Source: Spirilliplanes yamanashiensis (GTDB lineage Bacteria > Actinomycetota > Actinomycetes > Mycobacteriales > Micromonosporaceae). Taken from it: a stretch of DNA of 64,000 bases. Below the pieces are notes generated by a model. The model worked only from the letters and a program-made list of their open reading frames with translations, was not told the DNA's origin and did no database searches. The DNA is taken from the NCBI RefSeq assembly GCF_016863475.1, contig NZ_BOOY01000026.1, positions 284,747 through 348,746 of the forward strand, given 5' to 3'. Shown here piece after piece: positions 52,890 to 64,000 of the stretch; position 1 is the stretch's first letter; each line of letters starts with the position of its first letter. The position numbers were made by a program, and so were the translations under genes.

Positions 52890-54124
52890 CTGAAGCCGTA
52901 CCGGCCGACCTGCTGACCCTCGCCGACATCGAGGCGGCACGGGAGGTCCTCACCGGGGTCGTGCGCGTCACGCCGATGGAGCGGTCCCGGCCGCTGTCCG
53001 CCGTGCTCGACGACGTCCCCGCCTGGCTGAAGCTGGAGAACCTCCAGCGGGCCGGGTCGTACAAGGTCCGCGGCGCGTACCTGCGCATCTCGCGGCTCAC
53101 CGACGCCGAGCGCGCCCGCGGCGTGGTCGCCGCCAGCGCCGGCAACCACGCCCAGGGGGTGGCGCTCGCCGCCGGCCTGCTCGGGGCGCGGGCCACCGTC
53201 TTCATGCCGGAGGGGGCGCCGCTGCCGAAGGTCGCGGCCACCCGCGGCTACGGCGCCGAGATCGAGTACGCGGGCAGCACCGTCGACGACGCGCTGGTGG
53301 CGGCGCAGGCGTTCGCCGAGCGCACCGGCGCGACGCTGATCCACCCGTTCGACCACCGCGACATCATCGCCGGGCAGGGCACCGTCGGCCTGGAGATCAT
53401 CGACCAGTGCCCCGAGGTGGAGACCGTCGTCGTCGGCATCGGCGGGGGCGGGCTGGTCAGCGGCCTGGCCGTCGCCGTGAAGGCCCTCAAGCCGGGGGTG
53501 CGGATCATCGGCGTGCAGGCCGCCGGGGCGGCGTCGTTCCCGCCGTCGCTGGCCGCCGGGCACCCGCTGAAGCTGCCCACGATGACGACCATCGCCGACG
53601 GCATCGCGGTCGGCTGCCCCGGCGAGCTGACCTACGCGCACGTCGCGGCGCTCGTCGACGACATCGTGACGGTCACCGACGAGGACATCTCGCAGGCGCT
53701 GCTGACCGTGCTGGAACGCCACAAGCTGGTCGTCGAGCCGGCCGGCTCGGTGGCCATCGCCGCCCTGCTCAGCGGCGCGGCCAAGGTGGACACCCCGGTG
53801 GTGGCGGTGCTGTCGGGCGGCAACATCGACCCGATGCTGCTGCTGCGCGTCATCGAGCACGGCCTGTCCGCGGCCGGCCGGTTCCTGCGGCTCACCGTGC
53901 GCTGCGCCGACCGCCCGGGCGAGCTGGCCCGGCTGCTGAGCCGGCTGTCGGAGCTGCAGGCCAACGTCGTCGACGTCGAGCACTCGCGGCAGCACCCGGG
54001 GCTGGAGTTCGGCGAGGTCGAGGTGGCGCTCAGCGTCGAGACCCGCGGGCCGGACCACTCGGTGGTGCTCATCGGCGCCCTGCGCGAGGCCGGCTACCGG
54101 GTCACGGCCAACACGGGCGCCTGA
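52886..54124 (+). CDS. ilvA: Threonine ammonia-lyase (threonine dehydratase)
   Basis: A 412-residue PLP enzyme deaminating threonine to 2-oxobutanoate. PLP Lys is in QRAGSYKVRGAY, with SAGNHAQGVAL and the phosphate loop GIGGGGLVSGLA. Residues about 330-412 form an ACT-like regulatory domain (LTVRCADRPGELARLLSRL). The single, short C-terminal domain resembles the catabolic or one-ACT type rather than the two-ACT biosynthetic enzyme, so isoleucine control may differ. Confidence 0.92.
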   Translation: MTEAVPADLLTLADIEAAREVLTGVVRVTPMERSRPLSAVLDDVPAWLKLENLQRAGSYKVRGAYLRISRLTDAERARGVVAASAGNHAQGVALAAGLLGARATVFMPEGAPLPKVAATRGYGAEIEYAGSTVDDALVAAQAFAERTGATLIHPFDHRDIIAGQGTVGLEIIDQCPEVETVVVGIGGGGLVSGLAVAVKALKPGVRIIGVQAAGAASFPPSLAAGHPLKLPTMTTIADGIAVGCPGELTYAHVAALVDDIVTVTDEDISQALLTVLERHKLVVEPAGSVAIAALLSGAAKVDTPVVAVLSGGNIDPMLLLRVIEHGLSAAGRFLRLTVRCADRPGELARLLSRLSELQANVVDVEHSRQHPGLEFGEVEVALSVETRGPDHSVVLIGALREAGYRVTANTGA

Positions 54125-54129
54125 TGCGG

Positions 54130-54163
54130 CGAGGTCCCGCCGGCACCGGCCGGCGGGACCTCG
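54130..54163. terminator. Bidirectional terminator between ilvA and greA
   Basis: A perfect 15-bp stem CGAGGTCCCGCCGGC with its complement and an ACCG loop, centred between convergent stops. Confidence 0.85.
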
Positions 54164-54174
54164 GATCGCACGCG

Positions 54175-54666
54175 TCAGGCGCCGTACGGCTCGAACTTCA
54201 CGACGGTGACCTTGATGTCGGCGCCGCTGGGGGCCGTGTACGTCACGGTCTGGCCGGCGCGGCTGCCGAGGATGGCCTTGCCGAGCGCCGACTCCGGGCT
54301 GTAGACGGTGAGGTCCGTGGTCGCGGAGATCTCGCGCGAGCCCAGCAGGAACGTCTCGGTGTCGGAGGCGTCGTCGTCGAAGTAGATGGTGACGACGGTG
54401 CCCGGCGCGACCTCGTCGGCCGTCGGCGCCTCGCCGACCTGGGCGGTGCGCAGCAGCTCCTTGAGGTAGAGGATGCGGCCCTCCGCCTTGCCCTGCTCCT
54501 CACGCGCGGCGTGGTAGCCGCCGTTCTCGCGCAGGTCGCCCTCCTCGCGGCGGGCGTTGATCTCCGCGGCGATGACGGGGCGGTTGGCGATCATCTCGTC
54601 GAGCTCGGCCTGCAGCCGGTCGTACGCGTCCTGGGAGAGCCAGGTCTGCGGCTCGGACTTGGACAC
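54175..54666 (-). CDS. greA: Transcription elongation factor GreA
   Basis: A 163-residue factor that rescues backtracked RNA polymerase by RNA cleavage. The N-terminal coiled coil holds IAAEINARREEGDLRENGGY with the acidic tip residues; the C-terminal domain ends SPESALGKAILGSRAG. GTG start at 54666 preceded by GAGGAG. It lies in the mycobacterial-type order greA, DUF4307, mca. Confidence 0.96.
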   Translation of the reverse strand: MSKSEPQTWLSQDAYDRLQAELDEMIANRPVIAAEINARREEGDLRENGGYHAAREEQGKAEGRILYLKELLRTAQVGEAPTADEVAPGTVVTIYFDDDASDTETFLLGSREISATTDLTVYSPESALGKAILGSRAGQTVTYTAPSGADIKVTVVKFEPYGA

Positions 54667-54752
54667 GGGGGCTCCTCGGGGGACGGGCGGGCGATTGGAT
54701 CGAATCACCAACCTTACCAGCGGCCCGGTAGTCGCCCGGCGACCGAACGGGG

Positions 54753-55175
54753 TCAGCCGGCGGCCCGGCAGGCGACGACCTCGCCGATGAACGGCCGCGC
54801 GGTGGTGGGCACGACGTGCCGGGCGACGGCCCGGCGCTCGCCGGGCTCGGCGGTGACGACGACCCGGGTGCGCCCCACGTCGGCGCCGTCGTACGAGCGG
54901 GCGCGCAGCCCGCACTCGGCCGACCCGCCCGGCGGCACGGTGACGCGGAAGTCGACCGTGACGGACGTGTCGGTGATGCCGGTGTAGCGGATCACCTCGG
55001 CGTCGTACACCGGGTCGCCGAACTGGGTGTACATCCGCCAGCCGACCCCCACGCCGGCGAGCGCGACCAGCGCCACCAGCGCGGGCAGCAGCCAGCGGCG
55101 GGCCGTGCGCGGCGCGCGGCGGCGGCCGTAGCGGCCCGGCGGGAATACCGGGGCTGTGGCGGGTGTCTCGGTCAC
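54753..55175 (-). CDS. DUF4307 membrane protein
   Basis: A 140-residue protein with a basic N-terminus, one membrane helix (about 29-48) and an extracytoplasmic beta domain. The conserved part is VDFRVTVPPGGSAECGLRARSYDGADVG, here quoted as VPPGGSAECGLRARSYDGA. Function unknown; it is the regular neighbour of mca. GTG start at 55175 with a poor ribosome site. Confidence 0.88.
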   Translation of the reverse strand: MTETPATAPVFPPGRYGRRRAPRTARRWLLPALVALVALAGVGVGWRMYTQFGDPVYDAEVIRYTGITDTSVTVDFRVTVPPGGSAECGLRARSYDGADVGRTRVVVTAEPGERRAVARHVVPTTARPFIGEVVACRAAG

Positions 55176-55286
55176 CGGAGGCCCGTCCGTGCGGTTGTTT
55201 GTCGGTGGGGTCGGCCAGAATGGCGCACGACCCATCTTCGCAGCCCGCGGGATGTACGCTGCGCCGGGTCCGATGGAGGAGAAGCA

Positions 55287-56168
55287 GTGGCTGAGCAGTT
55301 GCGCCTCATGGCGGTGCACGCGCACCCCGACGACGAGTCGAGCAAGGGTGCCGCGGCGACCGCGCGGTACGTGGCCGAGGGAGTGCGGGTCCTGGTGGCG
55401 ACCTGCACGGGTGGCGAGCGCGGCAGCGTGCTCAACCCGAAGCTCGACCGCCCCGAGGTGTGGGAGAACATCAGCGAGATCCGCCGCGCCGAGATGGACG
55501 AGGCGCGGGCGATCCTCGGCGTCGAGCAGGCGTGGCTCGGCTTCGTCGACTCCGGCCTGCCCGAGGGCGACCCGCTGCCCCCGCTGCCCGACGGCTGCTT
55601 CGGCCTGGTCGACCCGATCGAGGGCGCGCTGCCGCTGGTCAAGCTCATCCGCGAGTTCCGGCCGCAGGTCATCACGACCTACGACGAGAACGGCGGCTAC
55701 CCGCACCCCGACCACATCATGTGCCACAAGATCAGCGTCGTGGCGTTCGACGCCGCCGCCGACCCCGACTTCCACCCCGAGCTGGGCGAGCCGTGGCAGC
55801 CGCTGAAGCTGTACTACAACGCCGGCTGGACGAAGGCGCGCATGCTCGCCCTGCACGAGGGCATGCTCGCCGAGGGCCTGGAGTCGCCGTACGCGGAGAT
55901 GCTGGAGAAGTGGGCGGACCGCGAGGACCGCGGCGACCGCGTCACCACCCGGGTCGAGTGCGGCGAGTACTTCGAGGTGCGCGACGACGCGCTGCGCGCC
56001 CACGCCACCCAGGTCGACCCGGACGGCTTCTGGTTCCACGTGCCGCTGGAGCTGCAGCGCCGGGTGTGGCCCACGGAGGACTTCGAGCTGGCCCGCTCGC
56101 TGGTCGACAGCCCGCTGCCGGAGTCCGACCTGTTCGCCGGCGTGCGGGAGACCGCGCACGCCCGGTGA
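55287..56168 (+). CDS. mca: Mycothiol S-conjugate amidase
   Basis: A 293-residue zinc amidase that cleaves mycothiol-toxin adducts so that the mercapturic acid can be exported. The LmbE-family zinc sites are AVHAHPDDESSKG and YPHPDHIMCH, with TTYDENGGYPHPDH just before. Mycothiol is made by actinobacteria, which supports the taxonomic reading. GTG start with GGAGGAG 6 bases upstream. Confidence 0.94.
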   Translation: MAEQLRLMAVHAHPDDESSKGAAATARYVAEGVRVLVATCTGGERGSVLNPKLDRPEVWENISEIRRAEMDEARAILGVEQAWLGFVDSGLPEGDPLPPLPDGCFGLVDPIEGALPLVKLIREFRPQVITTYDENGGYPHPDHIMCHKISVVAFDAAADPDFHPELGEPWQPLKLYYNAGWTKARMLALHEGMLAEGLESPYAEMLEKWADREDRGDRVTTRVECGEYFEVRDDALRAHATQVDPDGFWFHVPLELQRRVWPTEDFELARSLVDSPLPESDLFAGVRETAHAR

Positions 56169-56193
56169 CGCGCGGCGGCGTACCGTGGAGGCC

Positions 56194-56463
56194 ATGACCG
56201 ACCTGCTGGCCGTGAACAACTTCGGGGACACCCGCGAGGGCTCCCTGATGGGTCCCATGGGCCTGTTCATCATCGTTCTCATGGCGGTCGCGACGGTGCT
56301 GCTCATCCGCAACATGAACGCGCGGCTGCGCCGCCTGCCCGACCGCTTCCCCGTCGACGAGCCGCCCGCGGCGCCCGACGACGCGAGCGCGCTCGACGAG
56401 CCGTCCGCGGAGGCCCCCGCGGAGCCCAGCGCCGAGGAGCGTGCGCGGCGGACGGGCAGCTGA
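56194..56463 (+). CDS. Small membrane protein downstream of mca
   Basis: An 89-residue protein with one membrane helix (about 20-38), a basic stop-transfer patch (NARLRRLPDRF) and an acidic Pro/Ala/Glu-rich tail. It matches by position the small protein that follows mca in mycobacteria (recollection). Function unknown. It lies 25 bases after mca. Confidence 0.78.
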   Translation: MTDLLAVNNFGDTREGSLMGPMGLFIIVLMAVATVLLIRNMNARLRRLPDRFPVDEPPAAPDDASALDEPSAEAPAEPSAEERARRTGS

Positions 56464-56584
56464 CGGCCCCGTCCGCCAATTCACCCACTCGGATCTTCAG
56501 CGACGATTGACGCCCAAAGCCATCCGTCAAGACCTGTTGTGGACAGGCGGATTGGCTTAGCCTTCCCGCCGGGGGCACCACAAC

Positions 56585-58567
56585 GTGCTCGACCCTGCGC
56601 GGAAAGGGGTTGCCAGCGATGTCGACGTATCGCCACCGCCCCTTGACCGTCCGTCACGTCCGGCGGTGCCGGTGACGCCCGGCCCGCGGCGCGCCCCGGA
56701 ATCCGCGGTGTCGCCCGGCGCGTACGCCGCCGCCTTCCTCGGCGCGGCGATCGGCCTGGCGGTGCTGCTCGCCGTGCTCGCCGGCGGCCAGGAACCCGCG
56801 TGGCTGCTGCTGCTCGTGCCCGCCGCCTGGCTGCTGTGGGACGCCCGCGCGCGCACCCGGCGCGCCGCCGCCGACGCCCGCGCCCTCGACGCCGCCCTGC
56901 GCGCCGCCCGCGACCTGCTGGAGGCCCGCGACGACCTCGACGCCGTCGCCGCCGCGGGCGCGCGCGACCTGCTCGGCGCCGAACGCGCCGAGGTGGCCGC
57001 CGCGATCACCGCCGACGACGACCCGGCCGCCCTGCGCGCCGGGCCGCTCGCCGTCTGGCTGCCGCGCCAGCGCACCGGCACGCCGCGCGAGCAGGAGGTG
57101 CTGACGGCGTACGCCGGCACGGTCGCCGCGGCCGCCCGCAACGCCGGGGCGTTCGCCCGGCTCTCCGCCGACGTCGCCGCGGCCGCCGAGCGGGAGGGCC
57201 GCGACGCCCTCACCGGGCTGCCGCACCGCGCCGCCCTGCACCGCGCCGCCGCCGGGCTGCTCGCCGGGCTGGACCGCAGCCGGCCGGTGGCGCTGCTGCT
57301 GTTCGACGTGGACGACTTCGCCGCCGTCAACCGCGCCCTCGGCCACTGCGGCGGCGACGCGCTGCTGCAGCGGCTCGCCACCCGGCTGCGCGACGGCCTG
57401 CGCGAGGGCGACCTGGCCGCGCGCACCGGCGACGACGAGTTCGTCGTGCTCGTGCCCGACGTGCCCGTCCTCGGCGACTCCGCCGCCCTGGGCGCCCTGG
57501 GCGCCGCCGGGTCGCCGTTGCCGCAGGCCCTGCGCCGCGCCCGCGAGCTGCAGTCCCAGCTGGTCCGGCCCGCCGAGATCCGCGGCTTCGAGCTGGTCCC
57601 GCGCGTCTCCGCCGGGGTGGTCGTCGGCGCGGCCGGCGCGGTCGACCTGTCCGAGCTGCTGCGCCGCGGCAAGGTCGCCCTGGCCGAGGCCAAGGCGCAG
57701 GGCGGCGGCGTGGTCGCCTACGACCGGCACCGCGACCCCGGCGGCACCGACCACCTCGTGCTGCTCGCCGAGCTGCGCGCCGCCCTCGCCGCCGGCGACC
57801 AGGTCGTCGTCGAGCTGCAGCCCGAGGTCGACCTCGGCACGGGCGTGCCCACCGGCGTCGAGGCGCTCACCCGCTGGCTGCACCCCCGGCTGGGCAAGCT
57901 CGGCCCGTCGGCGTTCGTCCCCGCCGTCGAGCACAGCGACCTGCTCGGCCCGTTCACCCGGCACGTGCTCGACCGGTCGCTGGCCGTCGCGGCGGCCTGG
58001 GCGGCCGACGGCGTCGACGTGCCCGTCTCGGTCAACCTGTCGGCCCGCAGCCTGCTCGACCCGACGCTGCCCGCCCAGATCGGCGAGGCGCTGCGCCGGC
58101 ACCGCGTCCCCGCCGGCCGGCTCGTCCTGGAGATCACCGAGACCGTCCAGGTGGCGGCCACCCCGGTCGTCGACGAGGTCCTCGCCGGGCTGCGCAGCCT
58201 CGGCGTGCAGCTGTCCGTCGACGACTTCGGCACCGGCTTCTCCACCTACGAGCTGCTCGCCCGCGTCGCCGTCGACGAGCTCAAGGTGGACCGCGCGTTC
58301 GTCGGCCGGATGACCGAGTCGCCGGAGGCGCTGGCGATCGTGCGCAGCACCGTCGAGCTGGGTCGCCTGCTCGGCGTGCGGGTCGTCGCCGAGGGCGTCG
58401 AGACCGCCGACCAGCGCGCCGCCCTGACCGAGATGGGCTGCACCCACGCCCAGGGCTACCTGTTCTGCCAGCCGCTGCCCGCCGACCGCATCGGCGCCAA
58501 GCTGCTCGAACTCGGCGAGGTCAGCCCCGCCCGGATCGTCCCCCTGCGGGCCGACGGGGCCTCCTGA
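56585..58567 (+). CDS. Membrane GGDEF-EAL protein, probable c-di-GMP phosphodiesterase
   Basis: A 660-residue protein with two membrane helices (about 45-85), a helical/GAF-like region, a GGDEF domain (about 205-385) and an EAL domain (about 392-650). The EAL site is intact: GVEALTRW, VNLSARSL, LEITETV, SVDDFGTGFS, KVDR and AEGVET. The GGDEF signature is altered to GDDEF (282-286), Asp replacing the second Gly, although the metal-site FDVDDF is kept. I infer that hydrolysis dominates and the GGDEF domain is regulatory. The GTG at 56585 has no good ribosome site, so the true start may be some codons later. Confidence 0.88.
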   Translation: MLDPARKGVASDVDVSPPPLDRPSRPAVPVTPGPRRAPESAVSPGAYAAAFLGAAIGLAVLLAVLAGGQEPAWLLLLVPAAWLLWDARARTRRAAADARALDAALRAARDLLEARDDLDAVAAAGARDLLGAERAEVAAAITADDDPAALRAGPLAVWLPRQRTGTPREQEVLTAYAGTVAAAARNAGAFARLSADVAAAAEREGRDALTGLPHRAALHRAAAGLLAGLDRSRPVALLLFDVDDFAAVNRALGHCGGDALLQRLATRLRDGLREGDLAARTGDDEFVVLVPDVPVLGDSAALGALGAAGSPLPQALRRARELQSQLVRPAEIRGFELVPRVSAGVVVGAAGAVDLSELLRRGKVALAEAKAQGGGVVAYDRHRDPGGTDHLVLLAELRAALAAGDQVVVELQPEVDLGTGVPTGVEALTRWLHPRLGKLGPSAFVPAVEHSDLLGPFTRHVLDRSLAVAAAWAADGVDVPVSVNLSARSLLDPTLPAQIGEALRRHRVPAGRLVLEITETVQVAATPVVDEVLAGLRSLGVQLSVDDFGTGFSTYELLARVAVDELKVDRAFVGRMTESPEALAIVRSTVELGRLLGVRVVAEGVETADQRAALTEMGCTHAQGYLFCQPLPADRIGAKLLELGEVSPARIVPLRADGAS

Positions 58568-58671
58568 CCCCTCCCGATGCTCTGCACGATGGGGCGCTCG
58601 CACCGGTCCCGGGTGCCGATAACGTCTGTCGATCACCCGGGAGTGCGCCGCTCAAGACAGGAAACCCAACG

Positions 58672-59436
58672 ATGAGCCTTCTTCGGACCCGCCGCGCCGC
58701 GGCAGCCGTGGCCGCCGCGATGACCACGGTCCTGCTGGCCGCCGAGCCGGCATCGGCGGCGGTCGCGCTGGGCGACAACGCGACCGTGACCGGCAGCAAC
58801 CCCGAAACATACGCGTTCTCGACCACGCGAAGGGTCTGGGCGGCAGTGGGTGTGCGGAGCAACCCCGGAAGTGACCACGACCTGACGATCCGCGACGCGA
58901 ACGGCCGTCTCCTGAGCTGGAGCCTGGACTTCGCCCCGGTCGTCGACTTCGTCGCGATCAACTCCACTGTCGCCCCGCTCGCCGCGTACCAGGCTGTGGT
59001 ATCCCGGTACAGCGGCGCCGGGTCGTACGACATCCACCTGGCGCAGGGCCACGGCACCATCAGGAGCGACATCGTGACCGGCATGTCGGCCGGCGGCTCC
59101 CGGCGACCGCTGGGTATCGCCGACATCGAGTTGAAGAAGGACCAGAAGCTCGCCCTGTTCGTCGACAAGGTCGTCCATGCGGACGGCACCATCGGGGCGC
59201 GTCCCGGCGACTTCGGCTTCTTCCTCATGGCGCCCGGCGCCGGCACCGTGCTCAACCGCACCCAGGCGATGGCGCCGGCGCTGAGCCTGGAGACCGGCAA
59301 CCAGTGGTGCAAGCGGTACGTCGCGCCGAAGGCCGGGCGGTACGCGATCGTCATGACCAACAACCGGACCGACAACCGGCCGCTGCTGCGCATCGACCCG
59401 ACCGGTGCCGGCGATACGACCACGTGCCCCGGCTGA
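58672..59436 (+). CDS. Secreted protein of unknown function
   Basis: A 254-residue exported protein. The signal peptide ends around ASAAVA (about residue 30). The mature part is beta-rich with repeated short strands (TYAFSTTRRVWAAVGVRS, SYDIHLAQGHG) and two late Cys (NQWCKRY, TTTCPG). It resembles the pre-peptidase-like beta domains of exported proteins, but no enzyme motif is visible. GC3 is a little lower than in neighbours. ATG with CAGGA upstream. It converges on another secreted orphan. Confidence 0.72.
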   Translation: MSLLRTRRAAAAVAAAMTTVLLAAEPASAAVALGDNATVTGSNPETYAFSTTRRVWAAVGVRSNPGSDHDLTIRDANGRLLSWSLDFAPVVDFVAINSTVAPLAAYQAVVSRYSGAGSYDIHLAQGHGTIRSDIVTGMSAGGSRRPLGIADIELKKDQKLALFVDKVVHADGTIGARPGDFGFFLMAPGAGTVLNRTQAMAPALSLETGNQWCKRYVAPKAGRYAIVMTNNRTDNRPLLRIDPTGAGDTTTCPG

Positions 59437-59463
59437 CCGGGCTCGCGCGCTCTCGTGACGAGG

Positions 59464-60108
59464 TCAGAGCTCGCAGCTGAGCGCGTCGACGAACGCGCCC
59501 CTGCAGGTGTCCTCACCGCCGTTGCCGATGACCTCCTGGCGCCGCCTCGGCCACCAGACGGTGCTGCCGGCATCGAGCAGATCGTTCTGCGCGCCGCCCG
59601 CCATCCGGTCCCGGCCGTCCTGGCCGTAGAAGACGACCGGAGCGCTCGAGCTGTTGCCGTCGAGCTGGTCTCCGCCGGTGCCGCCGTAGACGGTCACGGC
59701 GATGTAGCCGGCTCCCTCCAGTTCCGGGAGGTGGGGGTACGACGCGAGGGCCACGTGCCGGTCAGCGAGGTCGCCGAGCTTGACGACGACATTGATGTTG
59801 TGTTCCGGCTGTCCCGTGCACCGCACCTTCCGATCGGTGATGGACGTGCACATGGTCGCAGCCGACGGGTCGACCTCGATCTTCGCCGCCTCGTCCGTCA
59901 GGAGCAGAATCGGGTCGAGGGTGCCCTGGGTCGACGAGTCGTTGGCCACGCCGGCGCCGGCGGTGAAGACGAGGACGCCCTTGTCGGTCAGGGTGAGCCG
60001 CCCGGCATTGGGCTCCGCGGCGGCGTGGGCCTGAGTGGCGGCGACAGAACCGGCGGCGGCCACGCACGCGGCGGCGCCGAGCAGAAGGGACCGGCGAAGG
60101 ATCGACAT
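59464..60108 (-). CDS. Secreted protein with degenerate RTX-like repeats
   Basis: A 214-residue exported protein; the signal peptide ends near QAHAAA (about residue 30). The C-terminal third has glycine/aspartate repeats [13 protein letters not shown] and [22 protein letters not shown], like the calcium-binding nonapeptide repeats of RTX proteins but few and imperfect. Four Cys could form disulfides. I infer calcium-dependent folding outside the cell; no enzymatic domain is seen. AAGGAGC precedes the ATG at 60108. Confidence 0.74.
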   Translation of the reverse strand: MSILRRSLLLGAAACVAAAGSVAATQAHAAAEPNAGRLTLTDKGVLVFTAGAGVANDSSTQGTLDPILLLTDEAAKIEVDPSAATMCTSITDRKVRCTGQPEHNINVVVKLGDLADRHVALASYPHLPELEGAGYIAVTVYGGTGGDQLDGNSSSAPVVFYGQDGRDRMAGGAQNDLLDAGSTVWWPRRRQEVIGNGGEDTCRGAFVDALSCEL

Positions 60109-60290
60109 GGTGCTCCTTGGTGACCAGGACGACGTCGGGCCGCGCCAGCTCACCACGCCGCACCGCCGTTCCTGATGACCGAAGACGCAGACATCCAGGC
60201 AGTTCGGCGACTGATCGGCACCGTCGGCAGCCGCCACGACACGCGTGTCCAGGGGCTCGCGCCCGGCAGCCGGTGTGGCAGGGTGGATGT

Positions 60291-62291
<2,001 letters not shown>

Positions 62292-62304
62292 GCTGCTGGC
62301 CGAG

Positions 62305-63450
62305 ATGGATACCCGAACCGGTCTGCCCGTTGTCGGCATGGTGGGTGGCGGCCAGCTGGCCCGGATGACCCACCAGGCCGCGATCGCCCTCGGCCAGTCG
62401 CTGCGCGTGCTGGCCACCTCACCCGACGACGGCGCCGCGCTGGTCGCCGCCGACGTCCGCATCGGCCACCACACCGACCTGGCGGCGCTGCGCGAGTTCG
62501 CGAAGGGCTGCGACGCGGTCACCTTCGACCACGAGCACGTGCCCACCGAGCACATCCGGGCCCTCGAGGCCGAGGGCGTCAAGGTCCACCCCGGGTCGGC
62601 GGCGCTGCTGTTCGCCCAGGACAAGGGCCGGATGCGCGAGCGCCTCGCCGAGCTGGGCGCCCCCGTGCCGCGCTGGCGGGCGGTGCGCGCGGCCGCCGAC
62701 ATCGCCGCGTTCGCCGCCGGGACCGGCTGGCCGGTCATCGCCAAGGCCACCCGCGGCGGGTACGACGGCCGCGGCGTCTTCGTGCTGCGCACCCCCGAGG
62801 CGGCCGAGGAGCTGGTCGCCACCGGCACGCCGCTCATCGTCGAGGAGCTGGTGCCGCTGCGCCGCGAGCTGGCCGCCCTGGTGGCGCGCTCGCCGTTCGG
62901 GCAGGTGGCGGCGTACCCGGTGGTGGAGACCGTGCAGCGCGACGGCATCTGCGTCGAGGTGCTCGCGCCCGCCCCGGGCCTGGCCGAGGAACGCGCGCTC
63001 GCCGCGGAGCAACTCGCCATCGACCTGGCGACCGCGCTCGGCGTGGTCGGCCTGCTGGCGGTCGAGCTGTTCGAGACCGACGCCGGCCTGATCGTCAACG
63101 AGCTGGCGATGCGCCCGCACAACTCCGGCCACTGGACGATCGAGGGCGCCCGCACGTCGCAGTTCGAGCAGCACCTGCGGGCCGTGCTCGACTACCCGAT
63201 GGGCGACACGTCGCTGACCGCCCCGGCCGTCGTGATGGCGAACGTGCTCGGCGGCGCGCCCGGCGGCATCGGCATCGACGAGCGGCTGCACCACCTGTTC
63301 GCGGAGGACCCGGGCGCCCGGGTGCACCTGTACGGCAAGCAGGTCCGGCCCGGCCGCAAGATCGGCCACGTGACGGTCTGCGGCGACGACATGACCTCGG
63401 TGCGGGCCCGGGCGGCCCGCGCCGCGCAGTGGCTCCAGGAGGGCGCGTAG
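62305..63450 (+). CDS. purK: N5-carboxyaminoimidazole ribonucleotide synthase
   Basis: A 381-residue ATP-grasp enzyme of purine synthesis that carboxylates AIR at N5 using ATP and bicarbonate. [37 protein letters not shown] and [17 protein letters not shown] are characteristic. It starts 13 bases after the YyaL-type gene and overlaps purE by one base (TAGTG). Confidence 0.97.
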   Translation: MDTRTGLPVVGMVGGGQLARMTHQAAIALGQSLRVLATSPDDGAALVAADVRIGHHTDLAALREFAKGCDAVTFDHEHVPTEHIRALEAEGVKVHPGSAALLFAQDKGRMRERLAELGAPVPRWRAVRAAADIAAFAAGTGWPVIAKATRGGYDGRGVFVLRTPEAAEELVATGTPLIVEELVPLRRELAALVARSPFGQVAAYPVVETVQRDGICVEVLAPAPGLAEERALAAEQLAIDLATALGVVGLLAVELFETDAGLIVNELAMRPHNSGHWTIEGARTSQFEQHLRAVLDYPMGDTSLTAPAVVMANVLGGAPGGIGIDERLHHLFAEDPGARVHLYGKQVRPGRKIGHVTVCGDDMTSVRARAARAAQWLQEGA

Positions 63451-63953
63451 TGGCACCGCAGGTCGGCGTGATCATGGGCAGCGACTCGGACTGGCCGACG
63501 ATGCAGGCGGCCGCCGAGGCCCTCGCCGAGTTCGGCGTCGAGTACGAGGTCGCCGTGGTGTCGGCGCACCGCACGGTGCAGAAGATGGTCGACTACGCCC
63601 GCTCGGCGGCCGGCCGCGGGCTGCGCGTCATCATCACCGGCGCCGGCGGCGCGGCGCACCTGCCCGGCATGGTGGCGTCCATGACCCCGCTGCCGGTCAT
63701 CGGCGTGCCGGTGCCGCTGAAGTACCTGGACGGCATGGACTCGCTGCTCAGCATCGTGCAGATGCCGGCGGGCGTGCCCGTGGCGACGGTGGCGATCGGC
63801 AACGCCCGCAACGCCGGCCTGCTCGCGGTGCGCATCTTGGGCGCGGGCGACGAGGCGCTGCGCGACCGGATGGCGGCGTTCCAGGCCGACCTGGCCGCCA
63901 TGGTGGAGGAGAAGGACGCCGCGCTGCAGAAGCGGATCGCCGAGGGCGGCTAG
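63450..63953 (+). CDS. purE: N5-CAIR mutase
   Basis: A 167-residue class I PurE that moves the carboxylate from N5 to C4. [25 protein letters not shown] and [13 protein letters not shown] (active site) are present. The GTG start shares its G with the purK stop, and AGGAGGG lies upstream. After the stop only 47 bases remain; they contain a TTGACA at 63975-63980 that could be the -35 box of the next gene. Confidence 0.97.
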   Translation: MAPQVGVIMGSDSDWPTMQAAAEALAEFGVEYEVAVVSAHRTVQKMVDYARSAAGRGLRVIITGAGGAAHLPGMVASMTPLPVIGVPVPLKYLDGMDSLLSIVQMPAGVPVATVAIGNARNAGLLAVRILGAGDEALRDRMAAFQADLAAMVEEKDAALQKRIAEGG

Positions 63954-64000
63954 GTGTAGTGCCCATGACCGTTGTTGACAGCGGCGTGGTGACTTGAACG

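Noticed and set aside
56620..56676. Short ATG frame near the start of the GGDEF-EAL gene
   Set aside because: It is out of frame with the large gene and ends after 18 codons. Its Arg-rich product is likely meaningless, although it has a fair ribosome site.

Overview
The window is very GC-rich, with almost every third codon position G or C, frequent GTG starts and many 4-base stop/start overlaps. It is ordinary actinomycete chromosome. Gene content and order fit a mycelial actinomycete, and my best guess, an inference, is a member of the Micromonosporaceae. From memory, two blocks run parallel to Mycobacterium tuberculosis: mfd-mazG-lpqU-eno-ftsB-DUF501-ppx (Rv1020 to Rv1026) and thiolase-SGNH-cbs-metB-greA-DUF4307-mca-small protein-YyaL (about Rv1074c to Rv1084). 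I see no insertion sequence, phage, integrase or CRISPR array.

Layout. 1-343 is the 5' end of ppc. 612-11111 is a cell-surface glycan locus: a lysyl-oxidase-like protein, a GH6 protein lacking its catalytic acid, a HypX-type protein, then the operon cslA-glxA-cslZ (cellulose-synthase-like transferase, radical copper oxidase, GH6 hydrolase). 11350-16723 holds mfd, a SurA-like lipoprotein and mazG. 16847-19950 holds a DUF885 protein, an alpha/beta hydrolase and a PilZ protein. 20103-24051 is eno-ftsB-DUF501-acetyltransferase-ppx, followed by a decayed gene fragment. 24957-29949 is a tightly coupled run of a family-5 uracil-DNA glycosylase and a DUF4129/membrane/MoxR/DUF58/membrane group. 30080-32916 holds NDH-2, tRNA-Leu(UAA), a Bax-inhibitor-1 protein and a small gene. 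32913-38533 holds a thiolase, two SGNH hydrolases (one without its serine), a PPOX protein, DUF1232 and cbs. 38749-45575 holds an HtrA-like protease, RNase Z, a polyphosphate pair (CHAD and PPK2) and a DJ-1/PfpI protein. 45655-54124 holds a GH18 chitinase, msrA, a HIT protein, metB, an amidase, a DUF4328 protein and ilvA. 54175-63953 holds greA, DUF4307, mca, a GGDEF/EAL protein, two secreted orphans, a YyaL-type protein, purK and purE.

How the genes fit together. cslA, glxA and cslZ would build, oxidise and trim a beta-glucan at the hyphal surface. The lysyl-oxidase-like protein would add a second copper-dependent surface chemistry. cbs and metB form the two ends of a sulfur amino-acid route; mca, msrA and the mycothiol context are redox defence. 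PPK2, CHAD and Ppx handle polyphosphate. The PilZ and EAL proteins point to cyclic-di-GMP signalling.

The least explained places are: the roughly 220-nt leader between ppk2 and RNase Z, which has a good promoter, possible small reading frames and atypical codon use; a 95-base palindrome after cbs; two neighbouring-paralogue pairs in which one member lost its catalytic residue; and the long acidic tail of CslA.
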